Origin: Acetobacterium wieringae
GTDB lineage: Bacteria; Bacillota; Clostridia; Eubacteriales; Eubacteriaceae
Direction of reading: 5' to 3'
Assembly: GCF_026646375.1 (NCBI RefSeq)
Contig: NZ_JAIPPU010000006.1
Coordinates: 108,335 to 172,334, forward strand
Length of the DNA stretch: 64,000 nucleotides
The notes under the pieces were generated by a model. The model was not told where the DNA came from. It did no database searches and worked only from the letters and a program-made list of their open reading frames with translations. Made by a program: the position numbers and the translations under genes. Numbering within the stretch: position 1 is the first letter of the stretch; the number at the start of each line of letters is the position of its first letter. Shown here piece by piece: positions 55,449 through 63,945 of this stretch.

Positions 55449-55853
55449 ATGAATCAAGAATTATGGGAAAAATGTGTAACCTATCACGGACATCACTGTC
55501 CTGGCCTGGCGATTGGCGTCCGGGCTTCACTGGAGGCGATCAAAGCGCTCTCTCTCGATATGAACAACAATGACAACATTGTTTGTGTCGCCGAGAATGA
55601 ATCCTGCAGTGTTGATGGAATCCGGGTGGTACTGGAATGCACTGGCGAAAAAGGTAACCTGTTCTTCATTAAAGGCGGGAAACAGGCTTTTTCAGTTTTT
55701 AATCAGACCACCGGGGCGAGTGTCCGATTGATTTTAAAAGAACTGCCACCTATGGAACGTGATGAAATGGAAGACTTTCTGCTGAATGAACCTGATGCAT
55801 CAAATTTATTTGATTTTGAAAAACCCCATTTTGAATTGCCTGAACAGGCTTAA
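55449..55853 (+). CDS. FmdE family protein
   Basis: 134 residues. The N-terminus CVTYHGHHCPGLAIGVRASL is the FmdE signature (His and Cys for metal binding). ENESCSVDGIRVVLECT supplies the second conserved cysteine region. The C-terminal zinc ribbon seen in longer FmdE proteins is absent. FmdE proteins are linked to molybdopterin enzymes such as formylmethanofuran or formate dehydrogenases; role here unknown. Ribosome binding site AAGGAG. Confidence 0.88.
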   Translation: MNQELWEKCVTYHGHHCPGLAIGVRASLEAIKALSLDMNNNDNIVCVAENESCSVDGIRVVLECTGEKGNLFFIKGGKQAFSVFNQTTGASVRLILKELPPMERDEMEDFLLNEPDASNLFDFEKPHFELPEQA

Positions 55854-55872
55854 TCCACTTGATCGTTTTAAG

Positions 55873-55922
55873 AACACCGTCTAGCTCAGTCTGTAGCAAC
55901 TGAGCGTGGCGGTGTTTTTTTA
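55873..55922 (+). terminator. Terminator after the fmdE-like gene
   Basis: A long stem beginning AACACCG (55873-55879) and closing at CGGTGTT, with an inner GCTCAGT/ACTGAGC helix, is followed by a T-run to 55922. Confidence 0.88.
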
Positions 55923-56020
55923 ATCGCCACGCAATCACCGATTTATGATATCAGTCGGCTACGCTGATATGATATAATAAGGCAACCAATAAACCTATAA
56001 TTATCGAACGAGGTATAGCG

Positions 56021-57106
56021 ATGTTTACTCTGCCAACTTACACAGCTCCTGATTTTACAGAAAGCTTTTTTGTTAAAGCCCCCAGTGTTCGGACAATGCC
56101 GGCTCCCCTTGACGGGGTGGTACCGGAAAACTTTTATGCCACCACGATCTTCCCCGAATATTTTAAAATTCATGATAGCTGGCAGCTAATGGCTGAAAGT
56201 CGGATGGACTGCGTGGTCGTGATCGCCGATGATCGGCCTCATGCCATCGAATTCAGAAATGTCAAGAAAGGCGATGCGGTTGTGGTTGGACGTCATGAAG
56301 ACGGCGAAAACGGCGTTTATGTCGATCATTTTGCCTTCAGAAAAAAGCAGGCAGATGGTGATAACTTTTCGTTTCGAACGTCAAACTCCCGGGAAACCGC
56401 TTACTCCCGGGACTATGACCGACTTTATGAATTACTCGAATTCGAACGTGAGAACGGCTATATTTTGTGGGTTCTCGGCCCGGCGGTTACCTTTGATCAG
56501 GACTCCCGCAATGCCATGACGCATCTGATCGAGATGGGCTACGTCGATGCCCTCTTTGCTGGCAACGCTCTGGCGACCCACGATTTGGAATCCCACTTTT
56601 TTAACACCGCTTTGGGGCAGGACATTTACTCCAAAGAAAACAAGTCCCTGGGTCACTATCATCATATCGAAACCATCAATCGAGCGAGGAGCTGTGGTTC
56701 CCTGAAAAATCTAATCGAAAAATATAAAATCACTGATGGCATCGTCAGTTCCTGTATTACTAATAACATTCCCCTGATTTTAGCCGGTTCGATTCGGGAT
56801 GACGGTCCCTTACCGGGCGTCTATGCAGATGTTTACAGCGCCCAGGATGCGCTACGGGTGCACACCAGAAAAGCCACCACAATCATCTGTCTGGCAACCC
56901 AACTCCATACCATTGCCACTGGGAACATGACCCCCTCCTACCAGGTCATTGATGGCGCAGTGCGACCGGTTTATTTTTATACTGTTGATATCTCCGAATT
57001 TGTAGTTAATAAACTCAAAGATCGGGGCAGCCTCAGCTCCAAATCAATTATCACCAATATACAGGATTTCGTCGTCAATTTACAACGAAATTTATCTATA
57101 AAGTAA
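56021..57106 (+). CDS. LOR/SDH-family protein (TIGR00300-like), candidate ornithine cyclodeaminase
   Basis: 361 residues, start ATG 56021 with GAGGT upstream. Motifs resemble the TIGR00300/LOR-SDH family: DALFAGNALATHDLES, GSIRDDGPLPGVYADVYSAQ and LATQLHTIATGNMTPSYQVI. The N-terminal half (about 1-130) is the family beta-rich domain. Archaeal members were shown to be a distinct ornithine cyclodeaminase, converting ornithine to proline. That function is family inference; the active-site details were not checked. It faces the membrane protein gene tail-to-tail. Confidence 0.78.
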   Translation: MFTLPTYTAPDFTESFFVKAPSVRTMPAPLDGVVPENFYATTIFPEYFKIHDSWQLMAESRMDCVVVIADDRPHAIEFRNVKKGDAVVVGRHEDGENGVYVDHFAFRKKQADGDNFSFRTSNSRETAYSRDYDRLYELLEFERENGYILWVLGPAVTFDQDSRNAMTHLIEMGYVDALFAGNALATHDLESHFFNTALGQDIYSKENKSLGHYHHIETINRARSCGSLKNLIEKYKITDGIVSSCITNNIPLILAGSIRDDGPLPGVYADVYSAQDALRVHTRKATTIICLATQLHTIATGNMTPSYQVIDGAVRPVYFYTVDISEFVVNKLKDRGSLSSKSIITNIQDFVVNLQRNLSIK

Positions 57107-57117
57107 TGAACGTACAC

Positions 57118-57149
57118 AAAAAAAAAGACTTCTGCCGAAGCAAAAGTCT
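57118..57149 (-). terminator. Terminator of the membrane protein gene
   Basis: Stem of two helices (AGACTT/AAGTCT and GC/GC) around a tetraloop at 57126-57149, followed on the minus strand by nine Ts. Confidence 0.85.
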
Positions 57150-57167
57150 CTACCACTCGATGATAAA

Positions 57168-58109
57168 CTACATAATAGATGGTAAAATTAATGGTAATAC
57201 GGAAAAATTAATCAATTGCAGCACCCAGATCGTACAAGCTGGCGGGTCAATGTGGCTATCTGCATAACTGTTAAAGGTTAACCCGGCAAACTCTCCGATT
57301 AAAGCACCTAAAACCCCGGTGATTGCGGCGGCAATAATCGCTGCCACTGGGCTTAATGTACCTGAGAAAACAACGATAGCGGTGGATGCTGCCGGCAATA
57401 CGATATGATGACAGCCATAGAAGGGTAGTCCCATACAGGCAAAAATCAGTCCAAATGCGGCAATCCCAAAAGCAAAGCCACCCATCTGTGAAAAAATATA
57501 AGCGGCTTCATCAGAACCGGCCAGCGCCATATTTCCAAAAGCTGCCACAATTCCACCAACCAGAATACCAAATCCGGCGCCGAGTACCAGTGTGAAAATC
57601 ATGTCTGAACCCTGCGGCAGATAATGTCGAGTCACACCGGCTGGTGTTTTTCCGGTTAAACCAGAATTTGTGAAAAGTAAGCGCACCAGAATCGCAGAAA
57701 TTACCACGCTTAATGCAACCGTATCGGTCCAGGCTGCTGATCCAAATACATTTGCCCCAATTAGGGTGCCGATAGTAAAGTTTAATAAATAACCAATAAT
57801 ACCAAAGATTCCGCCAACCAGCAACACAGAAGTGTCTTTTAAACCAGCAAGTGGTGTGATAATGTCGCCACCGACCTCCAATTTTCCAATTTTTTTAGCA
57901 TAACCGGCAGCCGCTACGGCACCAGCAAAAGCAATACATGGCGAGAACCATGATCCAAAGCTGACGATACCAATCGCTGGCGCTCCGAAATCTCCGGCAA
58001 GAATTGCGGCAACAACTGTCAACCCGGTAAAAATAAATGATGGCACGCCGCCGATGGCAGCTGCAAACAGCCCACCGCCAAATGCAGCAATTAATAATGT
58101 TAAGTCCAT
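57168..58109 (-). CDS. Polytopic membrane protein, putative permease
   Basis: 313 residues, about 8-10 membrane helices, very rich in Gly and Ala (GGGLFAAAIGGVPSFIFTGL). Polar patches GLPFYGCHHIVLPAA and NSYADSHIDPPACTIW contain His, Cys and Asp inside membrane regions, possibly for substrate or cation binding. No family was recognised with confidence. The next gene upstream on the same strand encodes a PucR-type activator, and the LOR/SDH gene ends 61 bases away, so it may import or export that enzyme's substrate. Confidence 0.7.
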   Translation of the reverse strand: MDLTLLIAAFGGGLFAAAIGGVPSFIFTGLTVVAAILAGDFGAPAIGIVSFGSWFSPCIAFAGAVAAAGYAKKIGKLEVGGDIITPLAGLKDTSVLLVGGIFGIIGYLLNFTIGTLIGANVFGSAAWTDTVALSVVISAILVRLLFTNSGLTGKTPAGVTRHYLPQGSDMIFTLVLGAGFGILVGGIVAAFGNMALAGSDEAAYIFSQMGGFAFGIAAFGLIFACMGLPFYGCHHIVLPAASTAIVVFSGTLSPVAAIIAAAITGVLGALIGEFAGLTFNSYADSHIDPPACTIWVLQLINFSVLPLILPSIM

Positions 58110-58344
58110 TTCTTTTCTCCTTTTAATCGTATTCAGATTATCGTAAACACATTAACGTTCATCGAGTGGCTCTGATAATGTTTACAAGATCAGTTTAACA
58201 AGAAGAGCAAAATTTTACTATGGTCATCATTACCAAAATATCTATTCATCTTTGTGCATTAATCACAACTCAAATGATCATCCTCAAGTGCTTCAACAAT
58301 GCCCATCAAACTGTTTTATGATCTAACACGTATTCTTCTCAAAA

Positions 58345-58371
58345 TAAAAAAAGAGCCTGAGCTCTCTTAAA
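58345..58371 (-). terminator. Terminator-like hairpin in the 58.1-58.6 kb gap
   Basis: Minus-strand AAGAGAGC-TCAG-GCTCTTTT forms an 8-bp stem with one G-T pair and runs into a T-tract. It lies between the PucR-type gene and the membrane gene. Confidence 0.6.
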
Positions 58372-58482
58372 ATAAGGGGTTTAGTATAAACTTTACGCCA
58401 TTCTAAACAGGGGTCACAATCCCTATGTGTAATCATACCCTATTTTAAAGCTAAAATCATCAGCCTCTGGTTACAAAAACAT

Positions 58483-58517
58483 CTGATTTATCTGTGCGCA
58501 CTGCACAGATAAATCAG
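58483..58517 (-). repeat. Perfect 15-bp inverted repeat downstream of the PucR-type gene
   Basis: CTGATTTATCTGTGC (58483-58497) and its exact reverse complement (58503-58517) flank a 5-base spacer. The minus strand continues ATGTTTTTG, so it may be a weak terminator for the regulator gene; it could also be a protein-binding dyad. Confidence 0.7.
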
Positions 58518-58574
58518 GCCTTCGACACACGTTTTATGAATTCTTTTTTACATAACTCCCATTCCTGCCCACAC

Positions 58575-59813
58575 TTATTGATGTCTTAAAAATTCTAAAA
58601 TTCGAAACGAGTAAGCCAGATCAAATTGAACCTTCGGATCAGCAAGATCAAGCTGAGTGAGAGCCTTAATCCGTTCCATGCGATAGCTAAGCGTATTGCG
58701 ATGAATGTGGAGCTCTGCGCAGGTTTCTTTGTAATTACATCCATGATCAATCAGAGTGTTTAACGTATAGAACAATTCAGATTGGTGCTGACTGTCATAT
58801 TTGTCAAGGATCAGTAAGCTGCTTTGCACAAAGTCCTTAATATTATTTCGTTTGTCACCATGAATCTTCTCAATCAAGTGAAAAAACTTGTAATCTCCAT
58901 AAGTGTAGAGTCGCTTTTTTTGATGAACAGACAAACCAATCCGGATGGCTGCCCCCGCCTGTAAATAATAGTACTGAAAATTTTCGATCCCATTAAAGAA
59001 ATCACTCATGCCAATTCGTAGGGCGTGTTTTTCCATAAAACTCTTCAGCCGTCTGATTCCTTTTTCGGTTTTTTCTTTTTCCAGGTCGGTACATAAAACA
59101 ACCATTTGATTGCCATAAAAAATTGCGTGGGATTTCGGAAAAACATGATACAAATCATCTCTCAACGAATCTTTGATTCCCTCCTGATAAAGACTATCGT
59201 CATTTTGCTCCGACACCAACACACACAAATTGTTACTGCTGTTCAGCTCCGATTCCAGAACCCAGGATTTAAAATCGGCATTTTCCTTATCCCGGCCTTC
59301 AATTAAATCCATCAGAATGCCCTCATTCATGTTTCCACGAATATATTTATATTGTGGGATTTTTAGAATAATCTCCGTTAACACCTCATTGGCCAAAAGC
59401 AGCAACTCTAAATGCTGATTTGTCACTTCCGCATCTTGAAAAAACATAACCATCGCTCCGGCATACTTTTCCCGGATGATCACTGGAGACACCAATACCT
59501 TCGACTCACTTTCCAGCCCGACGATATAGGGTGTTCGTTCCTTTGGGAAACGTTTGACTTCTTCAATGTTGACAATTTCAAAAATAAACTCATGGCTGCA
59601 AAAACCTTTGGCGATGGCTAAATTCCAGGAGGGATCGGTGATCTCGTTGGTTCGGCTCATGCCACGAATGGAAAAGTTTATATCAATAAAAACCACCGGT
59701 TTTTCCATCAAATAACTGATGGTTTCCACCACATCTTCGACCGTGTGGTTATCCAGTAATAGACTTAATAAGCGATTGCTCTGTCGGTATCTCAGTTCAG
59801 TTTGACTTTCCAT
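58575..59813 (-). CDS. PucR/CdaR-type transcriptional regulator
   Basis: 412 residues. The C-terminal helix-turn-helix CAELHIHRNTLSYRMERIKALTQLDL is the PucR/CdaR signature. The central GGDEF-like domain and an N-terminal sensory region (about 1-150, PocR/GAF-like) are typical. These activators respond to purines, sugar acids or amino acids. The gene lies upstream of the membrane protein on the same strand, the likely target; its start is nine bases from the sirtuin stop. Confidence 0.85.
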   Translation of the reverse strand: MESQTELRYRQSNRLLSLLLDNHTVEDVVETISYLMEKPVVFIDINFSIRGMSRTNEITDPSWNLAIAKGFCSHEFIFEIVNIEEVKRFPKERTPYIVGLESESKVLVSPVIIREKYAGAMVMFFQDAEVTNQHLELLLLANEVLTEIILKIPQYKYIRGNMNEGILMDLIEGRDKENADFKSWVLESELNSSNNLCVLVSEQNDDSLYQEGIKDSLRDDLYHVFPKSHAIFYGNQMVVLCTDLEKEKTEKGIRRLKSFMEKHALRIGMSDFFNGIENFQYYYLQAGAAIRIGLSVHQKKRLYTYGDYKFFHLIEKIHGDKRNNIKDFVQSSLLILDKYDSQHQSELFYTLNTLIDHGCNYKETCAELHIHRNTLSYRMERIKALTQLDLADPKVQFDLAYSFRILEFLRHQ

Positions 59814-59822
59814 CGTTGTGTT

Positions 59823-60551
59823 TTACTTTTTTCTCCATTTCAATTGTTTAAATACCTTGCCAATGCTATCATTGATGATGAGGTTAGCCCGGGAATCCAT
59901 CGGAGTTGAGGATTTATTGACCAGCACCAGATTCCGCCCCCGGTAATAATCGATTAGTCCTGCCGCCGGGTAAACTCCCAACGACGTTCCGCCAATAATC
60001 AATACTTCAGCATTTCTGATGGCGGCAACCGCCTGATTCATCACATCGCTATCGAGCCCTTCCCCATATAATACCACATCCGGTTTGATGGTTCCGCCAC
60101 AACTACAAAGAGGCACTCCCCGACTTTCTTCTATCATCTGCACGGGATAAAACTGATGACAGCGCATACAGTAATTGCGATGAACTGATCCATGCAGTTC
60201 AAGCACCCTTTTACTACCAGCCAATTGATGGAGCCCATCAATATTCTGAGTGATGACTGCCGTCAAGACCTGTTGTTTTTCCAACTCTGCCAGTTTCTGA
60301 TGGGCATCATTGGGTTTTGCCTGGAGATAGAGCATTTTATTTCGGTAAAAACGATAGAATTCTTCCGTATTATTGATAAAAAATTCATGGGAAAGAATCG
60401 TTTCCGGTGGATAACTGTAAGTCTGATTGTAGAGCCCATCGACGCTTCGAAAGTCGGGAATACCACTTTCTGTAGATACGCCAGCGCCACCAAAAAATAC
60501 AATATTTCCAGCCTTGGCAATCATTTCTTGTAACATTTCGATCTCGTTCAT
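59823..60551 (-). CDS. cobB: NAD-dependent protein deacylase, sirtuin (SIR2 family)
   Basis: About 242 residues from ATG 60551 (MNEIEMLQEMIAKAGNIVFF). Motifs GAGVSTESGIPDFR, TQNIDGLHQLAG and LHGS are intact; zinc ligands are CMRCHQF and CSCGG. VVLYGEGL and GGTSLGVYPAAG complete the NAD site. It removes acyl groups from lysines using NAD. A start six codons earlier is possible. Confidence 0.94.
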   Translation of the reverse strand: MNEIEMLQEMIAKAGNIVFFGGAGVSTESGIPDFRSVDGLYNQTYSYPPETILSHEFFINNTEEFYRFYRNKMLYLQAKPNDAHQKLAELEKQQVLTAVITQNIDGLHQLAGSKRVLELHGSVHRNYCMRCHQFYPVQMIEESRGVPLCSCGGTIKPDVVLYGEGLDSDVMNQAVAAIRNAEVLIIGGTSLGVYPAAGLIDYYRGRNLVLVNKSSTPMDSRANLIINDSIGKVFKQLKWRKK

Positions 60552-60581
60552 GATTCGACCTCTTTTCATAAATATCTTTTG

Positions 60582-61193
60582 TTAATCTATTTTTCTCAGG
60601 AAATAGTTTACCATATCCAGCCCCCTATTTGCCGACTGTTCACAATAATAGTCTCCATATCGGTCCGCAAATCCATGACATCCTGCCAAAACATGAACAT
60701 CAACCTTGTCCTTCTGATTAAGTCGGGGAATGATTGAGCGAACCTCAAACGAAGTCTCCTGTTCCGGAAAAATTAGCAGGCAGGGACAGACTGGGCTGAC
60801 ATCAAGATAATCCCTGATTCGTGACCCATAAAAACCAATCATTCCATCACAATTTGGGTTTTCTGTCAAACGCCAAGCGACTGTTGCTCCCACACTTGAT
60901 CCGAAAACAATAACTTTATTGTAATCTTTCCTGAGTTCAAGCATATCGATTTCGATCTCCTGATATGTCATAAAGCCATTTTTATCAATAAAAGCCTGGT
61001 ATGCTTCACAATTATGTGTGTATTGATAGACACGTTCTTTCTGACTTAAATCCACACAGAACGAATCAAAATTCCGTTCTCTAAAAAAATCAACCCAATC
61101 GTAAATATACTGGTTCATGCCATATATTTCGGGGATAATCACTACCGCTTGTTTAGTTTCTGATCGTTGACCAATCATTTTTATGAATCTCAT
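60582..61193 (-). CDS. Alpha/beta hydrolase, dienelactone hydrolase-like
   Basis: About 203 residues. AVVIIPEIYGMNQYIYDWVDFF matches the dienelactone hydrolase N-terminus. The nucleophile elbow GSSVGATVA has serine where true dienelactone hydrolases have cysteine; H is in LAGCHGFADRYG. So it is probably a serine esterase. Start uncertain: ATG 61193 or 61220, neither with a good ribosome binding site. Confidence 0.75.
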   Translation of the reverse strand: MRFIKMIGQRSETKQAVVIIPEIYGMNQYIYDWVDFFRERNFDSFCVDLSQKERVYQYTHNCEAYQAFIDKNGFMTYQEIEIDMLELRKDYNKVIVFGSSVGATVAWRLTENPNCDGMIGFYGSRIRDYLDVSPVCPCLLIFPEQETSFEVRSIIPRLNQKDKVDVHVLAGCHGFADRYGDYYCEQSANRGLDMVNYFLRKID

Positions 61194-61278
61194 TTCTTTA
61201 AAACCGCTGTGCGACAGCATTTATTTATGATCATAGCACCCTTTCATATTAAGCAATATAAAATCATCAAACTCACGA

Positions 61279-61316
61279 AAAAGCCACCGCAAAAAATCCT
61301 TCCTGCGGCGACTTTT
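61279..61316 (-). terminator. Terminator of the CASTOR/POLLUX-like gene
   Basis: A 13-bp stem (61279-61291 with 61304-61316, two G-T pairs) with T-runs available on both strands. Confidence 0.8.
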
Positions 61317-61357
61317 ATTACTGAAAAAACAACATTCTCATCTATTGACCGCCTTGA

Positions 61358-63232
61358 TTAATCTTCAGCAATCACAATTAAACCATCTTTTTCTCCCAAA
61401 CTAACCATTGTTGATTTGCTGGGATTGATATAAATACCATAATTCTTTTTTGCATCCTTTTGTTCTTCGGCAATCACATAACCAATAACTATTTCGTTCT
61501 TTCGTTTTGCCGCTTCAACCAGTGAATAGTAATGAACTGTTTTGCCAGGTTGAAGGTATTTTGACGCCTTTTTAATATAAAGCTCCGAACCATCTGCATC
61601 AAACAAATCTTCAAATACAGTATTAATCATCCTGTTTTCGGAAACCTGTGTCAACATCAAACTGATCAGTTTTTCGCTGACAATAAAATCATTCACTCGT
61701 GTTACTTCGGCCAGTTTTTTATTTCTAAAATCCAGCATTTCACTGACAACTGAAAAGCGACAGTTCATTTTTTCAGAAATATCCCGGAGTTGGAGCAACA
61801 CAACCAGAGTATTGGCATCCGATTCCTGAACATCAAGTTTAGAGTTATTAGAAAGAATAATAACATGATCGTAATTCTTTACCATCAATTCATCTAAAAT
61901 CCCGCGATCTTTAGGATCACCTTTCAGTAATTCGATATTTTGATTAACTACCCGACTGAGGGCCATCTGAAAATCTTCGGTTTCAACGCAATCTGACACA
62001 ACAGTCAGAATCGAACCTTGCGGTACATAGTTATCAATCTCCTGAATAATTAAGTGCGCATTATCATTCCAACCCAAAATTAACGTTTTTTCCGGACTAT
62101 CCGGTTCAAATGATGGGTTTTGAAGAATTGCATCCGTTTCAATAGAGTATTGCTGTTCGAGGCTAACTTTAATCGTATCATCATCTTCTGAAATGGCAAT
62201 AATTTGGTCTCCAGGTTTTAGTACAGTGTCCATTGGCGGATTTAAATACGTTTTTCCCTGTGACTGAATACCAATCACCGTTGATTTCTCAAACATAAAC
62301 AACGTTTCGCCAAATGCTTTACCAATCGTTTCTTCACAATTACTGAAATATATTTCATCTCCACCAAAATCCAACAACTCTGTGTAAACAGTTGAAAGAC
62401 CTGGTTGACGGCAGGTTTGAGCAATTATACGGGAGATGAGTGTATCACTGAGGATTATTTCCGCCTGATTATTTCCGGCAATTTGTGCCACTTGAACATT
62501 TTCTGGATCGCGTAAAACAGTCACAATATTATACGGTTCATTTCGCTTATTCGGATTATTGGTAATAGCCAGAATCGTCTTTATTACCCGCGTGTCATCC
62601 TCAGGCATGATGATTATCGAGCGGGATGTGTTTAGACTGACAATTTCTAAGTCATCAATATCGATTGGATTTCCCTGTCGGGTGACGATTCGGGTGGTTT
62701 TTAGATCGGTGATTCGCTCACGAATGGCGTCATCCATTTCAGACTTATCATGATTCCCCATCACTACAATACAAGCATGCTTGCGATTGCTGTTCGCTTC
62801 AATCAATTCCTCAATAATTGTAAAAATTTGTTCAGACCATCCCAGAATAATGGTTTGATCCCTTTCAATTACCCGGGATCTTCCTTTTCTCAGTGAATCC
62901 AATTTTGCTTCAATCCCAGTTGTCAAAATCCCGATCAGGATACTGAGAATAAAGATACCACCAAGGGTTGTAACAAACATCAAAAAGATATAACCCGCAC
63001 TACCGGTATCTCCACTGACCGTTCCCGAATCAATGGCACGCATTAATCCCATCCACAGAAGCTCAGTAAAACTTGAGGTTGGTCCAGATTGAGTAATCCA
63101 GACGATCAAAGAAATCACGGCAATCATAATTGCCGTCGCACTGGCTAATGACAATAATAGTATACCTGTTCCTTTTGACATCAGATTGTCAAATTTGTAC
63201 CTGAGTTTTTCTAAAAATCCAACTTCATCCAT
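61358..63232 (-). CDS. CASTOR/POLLUX-like ion channel with RCK-type NAD-binding domains
   Basis: 624 residues. Two membrane helices (about 23-46 and 82-105) flank the pore loop GLMRAIDSGTVSGDTG, unlike the K+ filter TVGYG and closer to CASTOR/POLLUX. After the pore come two RCK/TrkA-N-like units, starting DQTIILGWSEQIFTIIEELI and KTLILGWNDNAHLIIQEI, each followed by a TrkA-C-like segment. Plant CASTOR/POLLUX are Ca2+-permeable nuclear channels. Ion selectivity here is unknown. Ribosome binding site AGAGGTG. Confidence 0.88.
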   Translation of the reverse strand: MDEVGFLEKLRYKFDNLMSKGTGILLLSLASATAIMIAVISLIVWITQSGPTSSFTELLWMGLMRAIDSGTVSGDTGSAGYIFLMFVTTLGGIFILSILIGILTTGIEAKLDSLRKGRSRVIERDQTIILGWSEQIFTIIEELIEANSNRKHACIVVMGNHDKSEMDDAIRERITDLKTTRIVTRQGNPIDIDDLEIVSLNTSRSIIIMPEDDTRVIKTILAITNNPNKRNEPYNIVTVLRDPENVQVAQIAGNNQAEIILSDTLISRIIAQTCRQPGLSTVYTELLDFGGDEIYFSNCEETIGKAFGETLFMFEKSTVIGIQSQGKTYLNPPMDTVLKPGDQIIAISEDDDTIKVSLEQQYSIETDAILQNPSFEPDSPEKTLILGWNDNAHLIIQEIDNYVPQGSILTVVSDCVETEDFQMALSRVVNQNIELLKGDPKDRGILDELMVKNYDHVIILSNNSKLDVQESDANTLVVLLQLRDISEKMNCRFSVVSEMLDFRNKKLAEVTRVNDFIVSEKLISLMLTQVSENRMINTVFEDLFDADGSELYIKKASKYLQPGKTVHYYSLVEAAKRKNEIVIGYVIAEEQKDAKKNYGIYINPSKSTMVSLGEKDGLIVIAED

Positions 63233-63402
63233 CTTACACCTCTTTAACGTTATTAATTTTAGTCTACAGCAGATTATCTCATTTAATGATGATTATTATA
63301 AGGCATCTAATTCATTTATAATTTTTATATTTTATCACATTCAACCATTCGCTTCAATCACTGTTGACACCCTTTTTTTGCGGTTGACGAAGCAGCAGTG
63401 GC

Positions 63403-63756
63403 TTATTCCTGTGCGTCGAAATCATCATCTTTCTTTTTTTTGAAAAGGTTTCCCAAAATCATCCCCACTAATGATACACTCCCATATATGCAGCCATATA
63501 TAACTACTTTCACACCAATTATCGAGGCTACCAGTGGTAGAAAAATGATACTTATAAAAAGCGGGTAAAACCAGACGATTCCATTTTTAAATCCATATAA
63601 AAACCCAGCTATTAGACAATATCCGGGAATAATCAAAAGCATAAAGAACTGAAAATATTTTGAATCCGGCTCCAGCATCGGCACGACAAAAAAGATCACG
63701 GCTGTCATTACCAGATATGGTAATGCCGGCAATAATAATAGTAAGTTTTTTTTCAT
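63403..63756 (-). CDS. Hypothetical small membrane protein
   Basis: 117 residues with four hydrophobic segments (about 4-25, 35-55, 62-80, 84-105) and a charged C-terminus (LFKKKKDDDFDAQE). No recognised family. Encoded about 170 bases upstream of the channel gene on the same strand; an accessory subunit role is only a guess. Confidence 0.65.
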   Translation of the reverse strand: MKKNLLLLLPALPYLVMTAVIFFVVPMLEPDSKYFQFFMLLIIPGYCLIAGFLYGFKNGIVWFYPLFISIIFLPLVASIIGVKVVIYGCIYGSVSLVGMILGNLFKKKKDDDFDAQE

Positions 63757-63869
63757 TATCAGCTCCCAAAGTATTCACTACTAAAATTATATTAATGCAT
63801 TTTTTTATTATAACATGAATAGCTCATGTTATCGATAGTTAAGTATACATTCGCCTCAAACATCTCCTA

Positions 63870-63945
63870 CAGTTACTCCCGCTTAATGGAGCTGTGCAAC
63901 TCCGGCTCCGCTGTGCTGCGCCTCCGTTTGGGGCTTCGCCCCATA
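63870..63945. repeat. GC-rich hairpin-bearing segment at the right edge
   Basis: Bases 63890-63942 are GC-rich in an AT-rich setting and contain GGAG-CTGTGCAA-CTCC and GGGGCTTCGCCCC hairpins. No long reading frame. It may be the end of a dispersed repeat or remnant; the rest of 63757-64000 shows no gene. A near-palindrome lies near 63968-63990. Confidence 0.4.

Larger units (their letters stand above)
58110..58574. other. 465-base intergenic region with dyad symmetries, no gene
   Basis: No plausible coding frame. It contains the ribosome binding site of the membrane gene (AAAAGGAG), a bulged dyad at 58143-58154/58176-58185 (GTAAACACATTA versus TAATGTTTAC), a terminator-like hairpin near 58345-58371, and a perfect 15-bp inverted repeat at 58483-58517. 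It is the natural place for the PucR-type regulator to act. Confidence 0.6.
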
